From assembly GCA_963835295.1 (NCBI GenBank), contig CAWIEX010000014.1:1426001-1490000 (forward strand): DNA of 64,000 nucleotides, given 5' to 3'. Of the stretch, positions 48,722 to 57,460 are shown one piece after another; positions within the stretch are counted from its first letter, which is position 1, and the number at the start of each line of letters is the position of its first letter. The position numbers were made by a program, and so were the translations under genes. This DNA comes from JAOPZW01 sp963835295 (GTDB lineage: Bacteria > Actinomycetota > Thermoleophilia > Solirubrobacterales > Solirubrobacteraceae). The notes under the pieces were generated by a model. That model made no database searches. It saw only the letters and a list, made by a program, of their open reading frames with translations, and had not been told where the DNA came from.

Positions 48722-49534
48722 TCAGCGCCGGGCGGGTAGCACGACGGGCAGGTCCCCGCTGACGGCAAGCGCGAAGCGGTGCTCGAGCGTCCCTTGCTCG
48801 AAGGCCCGCGCGGCCGAGACGACCCCTGCCGCGTCGGTGCCGGTCACGACCCACACCGGCCGCTCGTCGGGGCGCTTGGTGGCGGCCACGAGGCCGCTGC
48901 CGGCGCCCAGCGTCCTGGCGATTCGCCCGTCCGCCGTGAGCACCGCGATCGTGCGCCCGCCGGGCGCCATGCGCGCGTAGACGCCGCTGGCGCGCGGCCC
49001 GTGCTCGAGCGCGTTGGCCGCCGGATCCAGCCGCAGCGCAGCCCAGGGACCGACGAGCACCCGCAGGGTCTCCGGAGCCCGCGCGGTCTGCAGCCCGCCG
49101 CGGGCGGCGGGGATCTCGAAGGCGGCCAGCCGGTCGCCGACCTGCCGGCAGGCGGGGCCGCGGGCATCGACGCACTCGATGCGGACGGGCAGGCGCTTGC
49201 CGTCGATACCGTGCAGGAAGGGCTCGGGGAACGAGCCGACGACCGCCGGCGTGCGCGCGCTGGGCGCGGCGGTGTCGGCCCACACGCGGTCGCCGCCGTG
49301 GACCGTCTCGTCGTCGCCCACGGCCACGCCGTTGACCCAGCGCTGCCCGCTCGGCTGACCGCGCAGGAGCGCGCCGAGCTTCACGCCGCTGTTGGCCTGC
49401 GCCTCGCGCACGGTGGCGGCCCCGCGGTCGCGGGTGATGGTGACCTCGACGGGAGCCTGGTGGCCGGTCTGTCCCACGCCGCAGCCGGCGAGCAGCAGCG
49501 CGGCGCCGAGGAGGCAGCTTCTTGCGTACGCCAA
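48722..49534 (-). CDS. Predicted lipoprotein
   Basis: A 270-residue exported protein. The N-terminus MAYARSCLLGAALLLAGC is a lipoprotein signal with lipobox LAGC (Cys 18). An early PVEVTITRDRGAATVREAQANSG segment with a ubiquitin-like feel recalls DUF4430 domains. The rest is beta-rich. No role is known. The start is TTG 49534. It is divergent from the cobalamin adenosyltransferase, 36 bp apart, and lies 37 bp upstream of pntAa in the same direction. Confidence 0.65.
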   Translation of the reverse strand: MAYARSCLLGAALLLAGCGVGQTGHQAPVEVTITRDRGAATVREAQANSGVKLGALLRGQPSGQRWVNGVAVGDDETVHGGDRVWADTAAPSARTPAVVGSFPEPFLHGIDGKRLPVRIECVDARGPACRQVGDRLAAFEIPAARGGLQTARAPETLRVLVGPWAALRLDPAANALEHGPRASGVYARMAPGGRTIAVLTADGRIARTLGAGSGLVAATKRPDERPVWVVTGTDAAGVVSAARAFEQGTLEHRFALAVSGDLPVVLPARR

Positions 49535-49570
49535 AGGGGGCGCAACGCTACAGGGCGGTACATTCGCCTA

Positions 49571-50125
49571 GTGACGGTCAACCTGACGCGCATCTACACG
49601 CGCCTGGGCGACGGCGGCGAGACGCACCTGGGCGACATGAGCCGGGTGCCGAAGACCCACCCGCGGATCGAGGCCTACGGCGCCATCGACGAGCTCAACG
49701 CGCTGGTCGGCCTCGCGCTGACCGCCGACGGCCTGCCCGAGCGCTACGCGCAGTGGCTGCGCCGCGTGCAGAACGACCTCTTCGACCTCGGCGCGGACCT
49801 CAGCGTCCCCGAGGGCGGTGAGCGTGAGCGCCTGCGCGTGGCGCCCGAGCAGGTGACCTGGCTCGAGCAGGCGTGCGACGAGGTCAACGCGACGCTCGAG
49901 CCGCTGAAGTCCTTCGTCCTGCCCGGTGGCTCCGTGGCCGCGGCGCACCTGCACGTCTGCCGCACGGTGTGCCGGCGCGCCGAGCGCCGCGCGCTGGTGG
50001 TGCAGGACGCCAACCCCGAGGTCGTGCGCTACCTCAACCGCCTCTCCGACCTGCTCTTCATCCTCAGCCGCGGGGCCAACGCGGGCGACGAGCCGCTGTG
50101 GGAGCCGGGGCGGTTTCGCACGTAG
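49571..50125 (+). CDS. cobO: Cob(I)yrinic acid a,c-diamide/cob(I)alamin adenosyltransferase, PduO type
   Basis: ATP:corrinoid adenosyltransferase of 184 residues. PduO-type motifs are IYTRLGDGGETHLGD at the N-terminus (ATP-binding), YGAIDELNA, a FVLPGGS segment, and the helical RTVCRRAERRALV and YLNRLSDLLFILSR. It attaches the adenosyl group to reduced cobalamin. The start is GTG 49571. cobT and cobS follow in the same direction. No cobalamin riboswitch is visible in the short upstream gap. The symbol names the activity; the fold is PduO rather than CobA. Confidence 0.9.
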   Translation: MTVNLTRIYTRLGDGGETHLGDMSRVPKTHPRIEAYGAIDELNALVGLALTADGLPERYAQWLRRVQNDLFDLGADLSVPEGGERERLRVAPEQVTWLEQACDEVNATLEPLKSFVLPGGSVAAAHLHVCRTVCRRAERRALVVQDANPEVVRYLNRLSDLLFILSRGANAGDEPLWEPGRFRT

Positions 50126-50157
50126 GCACGGGCCACCCGCCCCGCCCGCCGATCGCC

Positions 50158-51177
50158 ATGCGCCCGCTCGACGAGGGCGCCATGGCCGCGGCCCGCGCGC
50201 GCCAGGCGCAGCTCGTCAAGCCGCCGGGCTCGCTGGGGCGCCTGGAGGGCCTGGCCGTGTGGCTGGCCGGCGTGACCGGGTCCGAGCGCCCCGCGCTACA
50301 CGCCCGCGTCGTGGTGGCCGCGGCCGATCACGGCGTCGCGGCGCAGAGCGTCAGCGCCTACCCGCAGGCCGTCACGACCCAGATGCTCGCCACCTTCGCC
50401 TCGGGCCGCAGCGCCGTGTCGACCCTCGCGGGCGCGGTGGCGGCCGACCTCGTGCTGGTCGACGCCGGGGTGGCCGGCGGCAGCGAGGGCATCGACTGCG
50501 TGCGCCTCGGCCTCGCTCCGAGCCGCGACCTCTCGGTGCGGGCCGCGCTGGAGGTGGCCGAGGTCGCGCTGGCCGTCGACGCCGGGCGCGACCTCGCCGC
50601 GCGCGCCGCCGCCGACGGGATCACGGTGCTGGCGGGTGGCGAGATGGGCATCGCCAACACGACTCCGGCCACCTGCCTGGCCGCGCTGCTGACCGGGCGC
50701 CCCGTGGCCGACCTCGTCGGCCCCGGGACCGGCCTGGACGACGCCGGCGTCGCGCGCAAGCGCGCGGTGTGCGAGCGCGCGCTCGCGCTCCATGCCGACG
50801 CCGCGCGCGGGCCACTGCACGCGCTGCGGCGCGTGGGTGGCGGCGAGATCGCCCTCCTCTGCGGGCTCGCGCTGGGCGCCGGCGAGCACGGCCTCGGCTA
50901 CGTGTGCGACGGGCTCATCGCCACGGCGGCGGCCGCGGTGGCCGTCGGCATCGAGCCCGGCCTGCGCCCGCGGCTGCTGGCCGGCCATCGCTCGCCCGAG
51001 CCCGCCCACAGCGCCCTGCTGCACCACCTCGGCCTCGAGCCCGTGCTGGATCTCGGGATGCGGCTGGGCGAAGGCAGCGGCGCGACGGCCGCCCTGGCCG
51101 TCCTGCGCCTGGCGGTCGCGGCCCACGACGGCATGGCCACCTTCGCCGAGGCCGGCGTGAGCGGGCCCTCCCGGTGA
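50158..51177 (+). CDS. cobT: Nicotinate-nucleotide--dimethylbenzimidazole phosphoribosyltransferase CobT
   Basis: Makes alpha-ribazole phosphate for the lower ligand of cobalamin. The 339-residue product has LVKPPGSLGRLE near the N-terminus, VVAAADHGVAAQSVSAYP, the hallmark GEMGIANTTPA, LVGPGTGLDD, and a distal Glu-containing AHSALLHHLGL region. The start ATG 50158 lies 32 bp after the adenosyltransferase. The GTGA at its end couples it to cobS. Confidence 0.93.
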   Translation: MRPLDEGAMAAARARQAQLVKPPGSLGRLEGLAVWLAGVTGSERPALHARVVVAAADHGVAAQSVSAYPQAVTTQMLATFASGRSAVSTLAGAVAADLVLVDAGVAGGSEGIDCVRLGLAPSRDLSVRAALEVAEVALAVDAGRDLAARAAADGITVLAGGEMGIANTTPATCLAALLTGRPVADLVGPGTGLDDAGVARKRAVCERALALHADAARGPLHALRRVGGGEIALLCGLALGAGEHGLGYVCDGLIATAAAAVAVGIEPGLRPRLLAGHRSPEPAHSALLHHLGLEPVLDLGMRLGEGSGATAALAVLRLAVAAHDGMATFAEAGVSGPSR

Positions 51178-51938
51178 GCCCGCTCGCCGCCCGCGCGGCC
51201 TCGCGCGCGCCGAGCCCCCGCGCGGCGGTCGCCTTCCTCACGCGCCTGCCCGTCGGGGGCGGCGCGCTGACCGCGCGCCAGCTCTCGCGCGCGGCGCTGT
51301 GGTTCCCCGCCGTCGGCCTGCTCGTCGGCGGCGTCATGGGCGGCGTGCGCGCGCTGGCGGGGACGGTGCTCGATCCCGGGCCGGCGACGGCGCTCGCCGT
51401 GCTGGCCGCGATGCTCGTGACCGGCGCCCTGCACGAGGACGGCCTGGCCGACGCCGCCGACGCGATCGGCGCGCACGTGCCGCGCGAGCGCCGCCTGGAG
51501 ATCCTGCGCGACTCGCGCGTGGGCACTTACGGGGCGCTCGCGCTCGTGTTCGCCTTCGTCTTCCCGCTCGTCGTCCTGACGCCGCTCGACGACGGGGACT
51601 TCCTGCGCGCGGCGCTCGTCGGCCACGTCCTGGGGCGGTGGTCGATCCTCGCCCAGTCACTGCTGCTGGCGCCGGCGCGCCCCGACGGCGCCGGCGCGCT
51701 GATGCGCGCGGGCGCGGCGACCACCGCCGTGGCCACGACATACGCGGCGGCCATCGCGCTGGTCGCCGGGCGCCCGGCCGCGGGCGCCGTCGCCCTCGGG
51801 CTCGGGGCGCTGCTCACGCTCGCCGCCGTGCCGGTCTTCCGCCGGGCGCTCGGGGGGGCGACGGGCGACACCTTCGGGGCGCTGACCAAGGTCGTCGAGC
51901 TGGCCTGCTACGCCGCGCTGGCCGCGATGTGGGCCTGA
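51174..51938 (+). CDS. cobS: Adenosylcobinamide-GDP ribazoletransferase CobS
   Basis: Integral membrane enzyme joining adenosylcobinamide-GDP with alpha-ribazole. The 254-residue protein has AVAFLTRLPVG at the N-terminus. The signature GALHEDGLADAADAIG is followed by RLEILRDSRVGTYGALAL, and several hydrophobic helices lie on either side. The start GTG 51174 overlaps the cobT stop. Together with cobT and the adenosyltransferase it provides the last steps of cobalamin assembly or salvage. Confidence 0.93.
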   Translation: MSPLAARAASRAPSPRAAVAFLTRLPVGGGALTARQLSRAALWFPAVGLLVGGVMGGVRALAGTVLDPGPATALAVLAAMLVTGALHEDGLADAADAIGAHVPRERRLEILRDSRVGTYGALALVFAFVFPLVVLTPLDDGDFLRAALVGHVLGRWSILAQSLLLAPARPDGAGALMRAGAATTAVATTYAAAIALVAGRPAAGAVALGLGALLTLAAVPVFRRALGGATGDTFGALTKVVELACYAALAAMWA

Positions 51939-51953
51939 TACAAACGCGGGTTC

Positions 51954-52895
51954 ATGAGCGCGCTTGCCCACCGGCCCCTCGGCACGTCGGGCCTCGAGGT
52001 CTCGGCCTTCGCGCTGGGCTCGTGGCGCACGTACGAGCGGATCTCGCGCGAGGCCGGCGTGACGGTGCTGCAGCAGGCGCGCGCGAGCGGCATCGACTTC
52101 CTGGAGGTGGCCCGCTACAACGACGAGAGCGGCACCGCGCCGATCCCGACCGGCTACTCGGAGGTGGTCTTCGGCGAGGTCTTCGCGGCGTCGGGCTGGC
52201 CGCGCGACGAGGTGACGATCGCGAGCAAGCTGTGGTGGGAGTTCTGGCCGCAGACGCCGGCGCAGGAGCTCGAGGCGTCGCTGGAGCGCACCGGCCTCGA
52301 GCGCTTCGACTTCGTCTACTCCGATCCGCCACCGCCCGATCTGCGGATGGCCGAGGTGGTCGGCTCGGTCGCCCAGCTCGTCGCCGACGGGCGGGTGCGC
52401 GCGTGGGGCATCGTCAACTGGCCGGTCGAGCGCATCGCCGAGGCCGGGCGCGTGGCGCACGAGCTGGGCGTCGCGCCGCCGTGCGCCGCGCAGCTGCCCT
52501 ACAGCCTGGTCGCGCGCGACTGGGTCGAGAGCCCGGAGATGACCGAGGCGCTGCTGGCCTGCGGCGCGAAGGTGGTCGCCTCCTACGTCCTGGCGGGCGG
52601 GATCCTCAGCGGCAAGTACGCCGAGGGCGCCGGCGGCCGGATGGCGGGCGAGGTCGAGGACCCGCGCTGGGAGGGCGCCGTGCGGGCAGCGCGCGAGCTC
52701 GCGGCGCTGGCGGCCGAGGTGGGCACGACGCCGGCCGCGCTGGCCATGGCCTTCGTGCTCACCAACTCCCTGGTCACGACCATCCTCTTCGGCGCCACCT
52801 CGCCCGAGCAGATCCGCGACAACGTGGCCGCCGCCGATGTTGTCGGGGCGCTCACGGAGAGCCAGCTCGAGCGCCTGCGGGCGATCGGGGCCTGA
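51954..52895 (+). CDS. Aldo/keto reductase
   Basis: A 313-residue NADPH-dependent reductase of the AKR TIM-barrel family. It begins HRPLGTSGLEVSAFALGSW, the usual AKR start. Likely catalytic residues are Asp and Tyr in IDFLEVARYNDES and Lys in TIASKLWW. C-terminal cofactor residues lie in TTILFGATSPEQIRDN. The DWVESPEM/LAGGILSGKY region resembles potassium-channel-beta-like AKRs. The start is ATG 51954. The substrate is unknown. Confidence 0.87.
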   Translation: MSALAHRPLGTSGLEVSAFALGSWRTYERISREAGVTVLQQARASGIDFLEVARYNDESGTAPIPTGYSEVVFGEVFAASGWPRDEVTIASKLWWEFWPQTPAQELEASLERTGLERFDFVYSDPPPPDLRMAEVVGSVAQLVADGRVRAWGIVNWPVERIAEAGRVAHELGVAPPCAAQLPYSLVARDWVESPEMTEALLACGAKVVASYVLAGGILSGKYAEGAGGRMAGEVEDPRWEGAVRAARELAALAAEVGTTPAALAMAFVLTNSLVTTILFGATSPEQIRDNVAAADVVGALTESQLERLRAIGA

Positions 52896-52900
52896 CCGCC

Positions 52901-53506
52901 GTGCACTCCCAGCTGCTGCCCTTCGTCGGCACCGCGATCGTCATCGCGCTGACCCCCGGGGCCGACACCGCACTGGTGGTGCGCAACGCGCTGGTCGCCG
53001 GGGCGGTCTCGGCGCGCCGCACGGCGCTGGGCACCAGCACCGGGCTGCTGGTGTGGGGCGCGGCGTCGGCCTGCGGCGTCGCAGCGGTGCTCAACGCCTC
53101 GGCCGAGGTCTTCACCGCCGTGAAGCTGGCGGGCGCGGCGTATCTCGTCTGGCTCGGCCTGAAGGCCATCCGCCACGCCGGCGCCCACGACGCGTCCGGC
53201 CGCGCCCGCGGCGGCTCGCCCTTCCGCCAGGGGCTCCTGTGCAACCTGCTGAACCCCAAGGCGGGGATCTTCTTCAGCGCGCTGCTGCCGCAGTTCGTCT
53301 CGCCCGACGATCCGGCCCTGCTCGTCTCGCTGCTCATGACCGCGATCGCGGCGGCCACGTCGCTGGGATGGCTGTCGGTCTACGCGACGGTCGTGCCGCG
53401 GGCCGGCGACGTCCTGCGCCGTCCGCCGGTGCGCCGGGCGCTGGGCCGCGCCACCGGCGTCGTCCTCATCGGGCTTGGGGTGCGCCTCGCGCTGACGCGG
53501 CGCTGA
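52901..53506 (+). CDS. LysE/RhtB-family amino-acid exporter
   Basis: A 201-residue membrane protein with six predicted helices. The family motif GTAIVIALTPGADTALVVRNAL is near the N-terminus, followed by AAYLVWLGLKAIR and FRQGLLCNLLNPKAGIFFSALLPQF. The role as an exporter of amino acids or homoserine-lactone-like compounds is family inference. The start is GTG 52901, 5 bp after the reductase. The 3' end overlaps the convergent PAP2 gene by 41 bp. Confidence 0.88.
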   Translation: MHSQLLPFVGTAIVIALTPGADTALVVRNALVAGAVSARRTALGTSTGLLVWGAASACGVAAVLNASAEVFTAVKLAGAAYLVWLGLKAIRHAGAHDASGRARGGSPFRQGLLCNLLNPKAGIFFSALLPQFVSPDDPALLVSLLMTAIAAATSLGWLSVYATVVPRAGDVLRRPPVRRALGRATGVVLIGLGVRLALTRR

Positions 53507-54296
53507 CCGTCGTCACCAGGGCGAGCGCGAGCAGCGCGATGGTGATCGCGCCGACGGCGAAGGTCGGCCGCTCGGAGGTGTAGAGCGCCACGGTGTCGGC
53601 GCGCACCCCGAGGACCACGGCGGCGACGACCCCCGCGCCGGCGGCAAGCCCGGCCAGCGGCTCCCACACCGGGCGGCGCGCGGGCTCGGGCGCCTCGACG
53701 CGGTGCAGGACGGCGACGGCCAGCGACGTCCACAGCCCGGCGACGAGGAACCCGCCCAGCACGTCGGACGGGTAGTGCCAGCCGAGGACGAGGACCGCGT
53801 AGCCCACGCCGACGGCGAACGCGCCGCCGAGCATGGCCGCCAAGGCGCGCAGCGCGGGCGGGGCGACGAGGATCGCGCACAGCGCGAGGGTCATGGCGGC
53901 CGTCGAGTGCCCGCTGGGCCACGAGTTCGTGGCCACCTGCTCGGTCAGCCAGTGCTCGAGGCGCGGCTGGGCCAACGCGTGCTTGAGCAGCTGGGTCGTG
54001 ATGCCGGTCACCGCCAGCAGGCAGGCCACGGCCAGGGCCCGCCAGCCGCGTCGCCGGGCCAGCGCGAACGCGATGCACAGCAGCCCGGCGCACGCGTAGG
54101 GCAGCGTGTCGCAGAGGTGAGCGAGGAACCAGATCGCGCGGTGCACGCTGGGGCGATCGAGCCCGAGGAAGCCGTGCAGCATGGCGGCGTCGCGCTCGTG
54201 CGCGCCGGGCACGGCCAGCGCGAGCACGCCGGCGATGACCAGGCCGACGAGGCAGGCGAGGGCGGCGAGCAGCGGGAGTCGGCGGCGGGCGGCCAA
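53466..54296 (-). CDS. PAP2-family phosphatase, polytopic
   Basis: A 276-residue membrane phosphatase with about seven helices. All three PAP2 motifs are visible: KHALAQPRLEHW (KxxxxxxRP-like), SWPSGHSTA, and GWHYPSDVLGGF with catalytic His. It probably acts on undecaprenyl pyrophosphate or phospholipid phosphates outside the membrane. The start is TTG 54296 and no better in-frame start is nearby. A second PAP2 gene lies 0.4 kb upstream on the same strand. Confidence 0.85.
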   Translation of the reverse strand: MAARRRLPLLAALACLVGLVIAGVLALAVPGAHERDAAMLHGFLGLDRPSVHRAIWFLAHLCDTLPYACAGLLCIAFALARRRGWRALAVACLLAVTGITTQLLKHALAQPRLEHWLTEQVATNSWPSGHSTAAMTLALCAILVAPPALRALAAMLGGAFAVGVGYAVLVLGWHYPSDVLGGFLVAGLWTSLAVAVLHRVEAPEPARRPVWEPLAGLAAGAGVVAAVVLGVRADTVALYTSERPTFAVGAITIALLALALVTTVSAASARGAPQAR

Positions 54297-54373
54297 GGAG
54301 TCCAGGGTAGGGACTCGCCTGAACGCCGGATGAAGGAGCTTGGCCGGAAGTGTGGAACTCAGGCCGTCAGAGC

Positions 54374-54760
54374 ATGGACGCTCCCGGTCTCATCCCACCC
54401 CTCATCGGCGCGCCCCTGTCCCCCAGCAGCGGCGCCGTCGCCGGCACCGTCGAGGACCTCCTCGTCGACGCCGCGAGCCATCGGCCCGTCTGGCTCCTGG
54501 TGCGGCTGCACGAGGTCGTGCAGCCGTACACCTTCGTCCCCGCGGAGCGCATGGCGAGCCGCACCGGGTCGGTCGTGGTGCCCTTCGACGAGAAGGCGCT
54601 GCGGGAGACCCCAGTGCGGCTCGCATCCCCCTCGCGTTGCGGCCGCGAGCACGCCGCGGTGCTCAGCCGCCACTACGGCGTGCGCGTGCCGCCCGGCGAG
54701 GCGCGCGGACTGCGCGCCGCCGCGTGGGCGGACACCCTCAGCTCGTCTGCGGCCGCCTGA
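54374..54760 (+). CDS. PRC-barrel-like domain protein
   Basis: A 128-residue protein. Its core GAVAGTVEDLLVDAASHRPVWLLV followed by YTFVPAERMA matches the beta-strand pattern of PRC-barrel domains. There is no signal peptide. Function is unknown; PRC-barrels commonly mediate protein binding in RNA processing, photosynthesis or surface contexts. The start is ATG 54374. The 3' end overlaps the next PAP2 gene by 23 bp. Confidence 0.6.
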   Translation: MDAPGLIPPLIGAPLSPSSGAVAGTVEDLLVDAASHRPVWLLVRLHEVVQPYTFVPAERMASRTGSVVVPFDEKALRETPVRLASPSRCGREHAAVLSRHYGVRVPPGEARGLRAAAWADTLSSSAAA

Positions 54761-55331
54761 CGACCACGCCGTCGTAGAGCGCGCCGACGCGGTCGGCCAG
54801 CGCGTGCAGCGGGCGGCGGACGAGCGGGTGATAGAAGACGAGCGCCGACAGCGTGCCGATCGCCGCCCCGGCGAGCACGTCGCTGGGGTAGTGCATCCCG
54901 ACCGCGACCCGGCTGAGAGACACGAGCGCCGCCATCGCCAGCGCGAGCCAGCCGGCGCGGCGCGAGCGCAGGAAGATCGCCATGGCGATCGCGAAGGCCG
55001 CGGTGGCGTGGTCGCTGGGGAACGAGGTGTCGACCGAGGCCGGGATGAAGAGGTGCACGTCGCCGGGGTGGGCGATGTACGGGCGCGGGCGCGCCCACAG
55101 GTGGTTGGCGATTTGCGCGATGCCGAGCGCCAGGCCCGCCGAGAACCCGGCGGTGACGACGCCGCGGCGCGCGTTGCGCGAGCCGAGCTTGCCATGGGCC
55201 AGGAAGAGCGCACCGAGCAGGAGGATGAAGAGCACCGGCGCCTGGAGCGTCATGAATCGCAGGGGATCCTCGAAGAGCGAATCGTGGCGGCCCGCGTAGC
55301 CGTTGAGCGTCTCCAGAACCGATACGTCCAT
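54738..55331 (-). CDS. PAP2-family phosphatase (undecaprenyl-diphosphatase-like)
   Basis: A 197-residue membrane protein with five to six helices and the PAP2 motifs NHLWARPRPYI, SFPSDHATAAF, and SRVAVGMHYPSDVLAGA. The SDHA form with short length resembles BcrC-type undecaprenyl pyrophosphatases that recycle the cell-wall carrier lipid and influence bacitracin tolerance. The start is ATG 55331, 9 bp after the Nudix stop, so the two are probably co-transcribed. Confidence 0.87.
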   Translation of the reverse strand: MDVSVLETLNGYAGRHDSLFEDPLRFMTLQAPVLFILLLGALFLAHGKLGSRNARRGVVTAGFSAGLALGIAQIANHLWARPRPYIAHPGDVHLFIPASVDTSFPSDHATAAFAIAMAIFLRSRRAGWLALAMAALVSLSRVAVGMHYPSDVLAGAAIGTLSALVFYHPLVRRPLHALADRVGALYDGVVVRRPQTS

Positions 55332-55340
55332 GGACTGAGG

Positions 55341-55817
55341 CTAGCCCCGGGGCGCCACCAGCCGCGTCAGTACTACACGGGCGTCCAGGCCCAGCGGCGC
55401 CGGCGGATCGGCCAGCGCGAACCACCGCGCCTCCTCGATCTCGCCCGCGTCGACGGTCAGCGCGCGGTCGGGCGCGTGGGCCTCGAAGCACATGACCGTC
55501 GTCCGCTTGCCGTAGCCGTAGGACTCGACGGAGCCCAGCGCGCGCCAGTCGTCGAGGTCCAGGCCGAGCTCCTCGCGCGCCTCGCGTGCCGCCGTGTCGC
55601 GCGGGTCCTCCCCGCGTTTGATCCCGCCGCCCGGGAGCTCCCATTGGCGCCGGTCGCCGTAGGCGTGACGGACGAAGACCACCGCGTCGCCGTCGCGGAC
55701 GACGCACTTGACCCCGCGCGTGTGCGGCCGCGCGACGCGCCAGTACGCGCGCAGCCCCGCGTGCGCCACGCGATAGGCCACGCGGCGCAGCGGCACCGGC
55801 AGCGCGCTGATCGGCAT
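55341..55817 (-). CDS. Nudix hydrolase
   Basis: A 158-residue pyrophosphohydrolase. The Nudix box GX5EX7REXXEE lies at about residues 64-86, with metal-binding E82 and E83. An N-terminal basic helical segment (PVPLRRVAYRVAHAG) precedes it and suggests surface or membrane contact. The substrate is not predictable. The start is ATG 55817. It sits upstream of the BcrC-like phosphatase. Confidence 0.88.
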   Translation of the reverse strand: MPISALPVPLRRVAYRVAHAGLRAYWRVARPHTRGVKCVVRDGDAVVFVRHAYGDRRQWELPGGGIKRGEDPRDTAAREAREELGLDLDDWRALGSVESYGYGKRTTVMCFEAHAPDRALTVDAGEIEEARWFALADPPAPLGLDARVVLTRLVAPRG

Positions 55818-55854
55818 GCGACGAGGGTACGCAGCGCTGCGCCGGCCACGCCGC

Positions 55855-56172
55855 TCAGCCGTTGTCTGCGTCGCCGTCGTCGTCGCCGTCTGCGCCGGCG
55901 TCGGCCGTCGGCTGCGCAGGGGGCGGGTCCTCGAGATGCGCGACGACCTCGCCGCCCCCGGCGACGATCCACGTCTCGCGCCGCCGGTCGGGGCCCTCGC
56001 CGATGGTCAGCTCGACGCCCACGGCGCCCTCCATGAGCTCGAGGTCGGGCCGCAGTTGCGAGATCGTCACCGACGGCACCGCGCCGCCGATCTCGGCCTC
56101 GGTCACCGCGGCCGCGATGGCCCGAAACGCGGCGATGCCGATGGTGAGCCTGACTGGCGCCTCGTCGTCCAT
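55855..56172 (-). CDS. Hypothetical protein with acidic C-terminus
   Basis: A 105-residue protein with a conserved-looking core LTIGIAAFRAIAAAVTEAEIGG, then VTISQLRPDLELMEG and RRETWIVAGGGEVVAHLED. It ends in a Pro/Asp-rich acidic tail. No family is recognised. The start ATG 56172 is preceded by AGGG. It lies 37 bp upstream of the Nudix gene on the same strand. Confidence 0.6.
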   Translation of the reverse strand: MDDEAPVRLTIGIAAFRAIAAAVTEAEIGGAVPSVTISQLRPDLELMEGAVGVELTIGEGPDRRRETWIVAGGGEVVAHLEDPPPAQPTADAGADGDDDGDADNG

Positions 56173-56439
56173 GGAGCCCTGCCTACCCACTCAGGCCGAT
56201 TGCCGCTCCTCGTGGGGCATCCCTGCCCCCGGTTGGTAAAGGGCCGACCGAGATCCCCCAAGCACCCGGCCAGCCCGCCTTACCTGTCGCATCGACGCGT
56301 CGTTCTTGACGTGGAGTGCGCCGACGTCGGCAGGAACGCAGTGCCGCCCGGAAGCATGCGGCCGCCAACGCGCCAGCCTTGCCGCGGCCCGACCGCGCGA
56401 CCTTGCTGGCGGGCACGCCGCTCGTGCGAACATGCGTTC

Positions 56440-56739
56440 GTGTCGATCAAGGGGAGCCCTCATGCGCGATTCCGCCGCTCGCTGGAGACGGGTCGCCTGT
56501 CGGTCGTTCTCCTGGCTGCCGCCGAGCTGCAGCACCTGGAGCTGGACGATGCACTCGAGGTCCTGGTCCTGATGGCGCGCGAGCGACATCCGCGCTTCGA
56601 CCGCGCCGCCACGCGGTGGGTCGGGCGGCTGCTCGCCGAGCGCCCGCTCGGCCTCGCGGACGCTCGCTTCGCGCTCATCCTCGTCGAACGCCTACCGGCC
56701 GGACACGAGACGCTCCAGCGCTTCGCGCGACGACGTTGA
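56440..56739 (+). CDS. Hypothetical protein (accessory-type)
   Basis: A 99-residue helical, basic protein. It has SLETGRLSVVLLAAAELQHLELDDALEVLVLM and FDRAATRWVGRLLAERPLGLADARFALILVERLP. Such short proteins recur in integrated or accessory regions of actinobacteria, but no function is known. I chose GTG 56440, which opens at MSIKGSPHARFRR. A strong hairpin terminator follows nine bases after the stop. The 267-bp gap upstream (56173-56439) holds no obvious gene. Confidence 0.6.
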   Translation: MSIKGSPHARFRRSLETGRLSVVLLAAAELQHLELDDALEVLVLMARERHPRFDRAATRWVGRLLAERPLGLADARFALILVERLPAGHETLQRFARRR

Positions 56740-57098
56740 ACGCGAAAGGCCCGACGGAGTCGGGCCTCGAGCAGTACCGCCACGGGGATTCGAAGCCAAG
56801 ACCCAGGCAAGCTGTGGAGCCAGATTTGGCTTGCCAGCTTGGGTCGCGTTCCGCCACCGACCGCTATGAACCGCTGGCGAACGGGGCCGTTTTACCGCTG
56901 CGTTACCGCTGGGCGGCTGTTCGCGTCGCTCGCGATGACGCGCGCGCTTGTCACGCTGGCGGCCGGCGCCCGGGGACCTTGGAACCTTCCTCCCTCCGGG
57001 TGCCGGCGCCGAAATCGTCCGCGGCTGTTGACACTGCGGCTCATGGGAGCCACAGCGACGGAGCCGACGACCGCCGATCATTTCCTCGCGCCCGCAGC
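56740..57098. other. Gene-poor stretch
   Basis: About 360 bp with no convincing gene. It contains the hairpin at 56748-56766. A seven-bp GGCAAGC/GCTTGCC stem lies at 56806-56835. The TTCGAA-bearing segment near 56790 was considered as a tRNA remnant and rejected. The function is not known. Confidence 0.5.
56748..56766 (+). terminator. Hairpin terminator
   Basis: GGCCCGA-cggag-TCGGGCC, a perfect seven-bp stem, lies nine bases past the stop of the 99-residue protein gene. The T-run is on the opposite strand side (CCTTT when read minus), so it may be more efficient in the minus direction. Bidirectional use is possible. Confidence 0.5.
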
Positions 57099-57311
57099 GT
57101 GGCACGCCGGGCGCGGAGCGAGAGCGAGGCGACGAGCCGCGAGCTGACGGCGGCCGCCGCGCGCTGGAGCATCACGCGCGACGGGCTCGCCGCAGCGATG
57201 GACCAGCTCTGCGAGGACGGTGGCAAGGCAGCGCTACGCAAGCACCTCGATGATCGGTCTCGCCGTACTGGGCTGCTGATTCGGGTGCTAGCGCGAGCAG
57301 CGGAATCATAA
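57099..57311 (+). CDS. Possible small hypothetical protein
   Basis: A 70-residue helical reading frame from GTG 57099 with TSRELTAAAARWSITRDGLAAAMDQLCEDGGKAAL and RRTGLLIRVLARAAES. The amphipathic helical pattern is plausible, but there is no ribosome site and no family. Low-confidence call. Confidence 0.3.
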   Translation: MARRARSESEATSRELTAAAARWSITRDGLAAAMDQLCEDGGKAALRKHLDDRSRRTGLLIRVLARAAES

Positions 57312-57362
57312 GATGCACTCGCATCTCGGAGAGTCGTCGATTAGCAGGGATTTTGCGGACCA

Positions 57363-57395
57363 TCTAACAAACTGTCTCGACTCCTCTAACAAACT
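57363..57395. repeat. Two direct repeats, 22-base period
   Basis: TCTAACAAACT occurs at 57363-57373 and 57385-57395. The pair lies in a locally AT-richer stretch between two small hypotheticals. A two-turn spacing suggests a protein-binding site, but no partner is evident. Confidence 0.4.
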
Positions 57396-57460
57396 CGGTC
57401 CTCCGCGGGGAGCGCTCGCGTGTCGGAGTTGCCAGATCCGCCGATGCTCCCGCGCATGGG

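Noticed and set aside
49535..49570. Possible cobalamin riboswitch before the cobalamin genes
   Set aside because: Only 36 bp separate the divergent genes, too short for a B12 riboswitch, and no conserved B12-box sequence was seen.
56770..56800. TTCGAATCCCC-like segment (minus strand), as in a tRNA T-arm
   Set aside because: The 5' side of the stem does not pair with CCCCG and no matching acceptor strand or anticodon arm could be placed, so neither a tRNA nor a supported attachment-site remnant is claimed.
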